In this document: one piece after another, positions 63,548-64,000 of the stretch
How positions within the stretch are numbered: the first letter of the stretch is position 1
How the letters are laid out: each line of letters begins with the position of its first letter
DNA from: Butyrivibrio sp. NC3005
GTDB lineage: Bacteria > Bacillota > Clostridia > Lachnospirales > Lachnospiraceae
DNA: 64,000 nt
Assembly: GCF_000424545.1 (NCBI RefSeq)
Contig: NZ_AUKC01000015.1
Location: forward strand, 1-64,000
Direction of reading: 5' to 3'
Translations under genes and position numbers: made by a program
The notes under the pieces: model-generated
Told to the model about the DNA's origin: nothing
The model's input: the letters and a program-made list of their open reading frames with translations, nothing else
Databases searched by the model: none

Positions 63548-64000
63548 TCAATCTTGCAATACTACATCACCATTAATCTTTAACATGCTTCTAAGACTTA
63601 TAACTCTATCCCAGGTTCCTGTGTCTTCTGTTACCGGAATCCAACACTTACCTTGAAGCATAATGTAATGATAATAGTAATACATATCCCTCTCAAGACG
63701 CTCTGTAGATAATCCAAACAATTTGGAAAATCTGTCAATTGCAGACAATTCTTCTTCCGAATATGAAACAGCCATAGCACCACTCTCCAACATAGGAAGT
63801 ATATGATTTTTAGCATAGTCAAAACCTTCCGCCCAAGAACGTTTTTCCTGCTCTTTGTCATCATCTTCTGCAACGTACTCATTTCCTGCTTCATCAAGAA
63901 GATTCTTAATCGCATCAAGGCTTGCAATATTTGTATTAGTTGATAAATTGGCGATAAAATTTCTGAACATCATCATAATATTAGTCTCTTCAGCTATTCC
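63548..64000 (-). CDS. Hypothetical protein, 5' end cut by the window
   Basis: The reading frame stays open to the right edge (150 residues visible), so the start lies outside; three Met codons at 63968-63976 have no ribosome site. The visible part is acidic with a DDDKEQEKR stretch, then helical segments with an aromatic DMYYYYHYIM. I do not recognise a family. It converges with the heparinase gene across repeat units B-A-c. Confidence 0.6.
   Translation of the reverse strand, partial: GIAEETNIMMMFRNFIANLSTNTNIASLDAIKNLLDEAGNEYVAEDDDKEQEKRSWAEGFDYAKNHILPMLESGAMAVSYSEEELSAIDRFSKLFGLSTERLERDMYYYYHYIMLQGKCWIPVTEDTGTWDRVISLRSMLKINGDVVLQD

Overview
The window looks like chromosomal DNA of an AT-rich, motile anaerobic Firmicute. 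Gene content (queH, single-chain purL, class III pyrF, ANTAR regulator beside glnA, malEFG without malK, small conserved proteins typical of the family) suggests Lachnospiraceae, perhaps close to Butyrivibrio or Pseudobutyrivibrio. That placement is inference. About 45 genes were found, nearly all on the minus strand. Only five are on the plus strand: two chemoreceptors, vanZ-like, lacI-like and heparinase-like. No prophage, insertion sequence, CRISPR array or rRNA was seen.

Layout, left to right: clpS and clpA, separated by two GT-C type membrane proteins (200-5966); a chemoreceptor (6628-8355); queH; carAB and purL (9871-18322); a tetR operon; a vanZ-like gene; a maltodextrin block of malEFG, membrane-anchored amylase and HAD phosphatase with a divergent lacI regulator (20731-28593); tRNA-Trp; alcohol dehydrogenase, radA and a long XRE regulator; gntR-clpC; an SH3 surface protein; purEMND (39827-43323); an M29-type aminopeptidase; pyrFE with two small membrane proteins; glnA with an ANTAR regulator; a hybrid histidine kinase divergent from a second chemoreceptor; metNIQ; a GDSL hydrolase; a rhodanese-TtcA fusion and tcdA; and a heparinase-like gene. 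The right edge cuts a gene of unknown function.

The most unusual content is between the genes. Three families of short repeats recur in the same orientation and with constant lengths: A (128 bp, 3 copies), B (148 bp, 3 copies) and C (131 bp, 3 copies plus two fragments). Each folds into hairpins. Copies of B differ by paired substitutions that preserve the stem, which is evidence for selection on structure. They join as modules in the order B-A-C, B-C or B-A-c, mostly between convergent genes directly after the stop codon of a plus-strand gene. One lone C sits in the malE/lacI divergent promoter region. I do not recognise these families.

Other regulatory signals include an intrinsic terminator in the glnA leader next to an ANTAR antiterminator gene, a dyad on the gntR-clpC promoter, a pyrF Shine-Dalgarno sequence separated from its start codon by a hairpin, and several compound hairpins between genes.
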